DNA of 51,383 bases from RGIG3528 sp963649295. Lineage in GTDB: Bacteria > Bacillota > Clostridia > Lachnospirales > Lachnospiraceae. The stretch spans positions 1 to 51,383 of the forward strand of contig CAVJHK010000011.1 of assembly GCA_963649295.1 (NCBI GenBank). Direction: 5' to 3'. Shown piece after piece: positions 51,363-51,383 of the stretch; positions within the stretch are counted from its first letter, which is position 1, and every line of letters starts with the position of its first letter. The translations under genes were made by a program, and so were the position numbers. Below the pieces are notes generated by a model, which saw nothing but the letters and a program-made list of their open reading frames with translations, ran no database searches and was not told the origin of the DNA.

Positions 51363-51383
51363 TTATTTTGAATAATCCTTGTT

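Overview
The window looks like a chromosomal piece of an anaerobic, saccharolytic Firmicute, most likely a Lachnospiraceae-type clostridium. The grounds are the pth-mfd-lipoprotein order, a Rex repressor beside a bifunctional AdhE, a trimeric electron-bifurcating [FeFe] hydrogenase plus two further [FeFe] hydrogenases, a GH43 glycosidase, several chemoreceptors, an HD-GYP protein, and strong GGAGG-type ribosome binding sites. Taxonomy below this level is inference. There is one 10-N assembly gap at 1776-1785.

Layout. 1-8.9 kb: pyruvate kinase and a cytoplasmic GH43 enzyme, two chemoreceptors (all minus strand), then a small membrane protein and a collagen-like Gly-rich protein (plus strand). 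Several genes here carry degenerate tandem copies of their own 3' ends just beyond the stop codon. 8.9-18.0 kb: a redox/fermentation block reading plus: rex, adhE, an APH-fold kinase, two thioredoxin-like [2Fe-2S] proteins, a PAS-bearing sensory-type hydrogenase (HydS-like), a SpoIIE-type phosphatase and a group-B-type hydrogenase, ended by a terminator at 18009. 18.2-24.8 kb: a third chemoreceptor, an unannotated 38-aa hydrophobic peptide with a convergent antisense promoter (type I toxin-antitoxin layout), an MmcQ/YjbR protein, and a Gld-like ABC exporter operon.

24.8-28.5 kb is a small defence-like island: a promoter, three 95-bp hairpin repeats, an AAA ATPase and a TOPRIM-like protein, converging on an orphan CARF-nuclease (Card1/Can2 type). 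28.5-36.3 kb: an HD-GYP phosphodiesterase, hydCBA (electron-bifurcating hydrogenase) with a near-perfect Rex operator, a divergent Crp-family regulator with a palindrome over its -35, and a response regulator. 36.3-51.4 kb (all minus): a hybrid histidine kinase with a CBM2-like external domain, a 1046-aa secreted protein whose promoter spacer contains a G8 tract (probable phase variation), a membrane-anchored LRR protein with a Thr/Pro linker, a Nat-type ABC exporter, a lipoprotein, mfd and pth.

How it fits together: Rex (NADH/NAD+ sensing) probably links adhE and hydCBA, the two NADH sinks. The HydS-phosphatase-hydrogenase cluster looks like a hydrogen/redox signalling unit. The three chemoreceptors, HD-GYP protein, hybrid kinase and GH43 enzyme point to a motile polysaccharide user. 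Assignments rest on reading motifs by eye; no database search was run.
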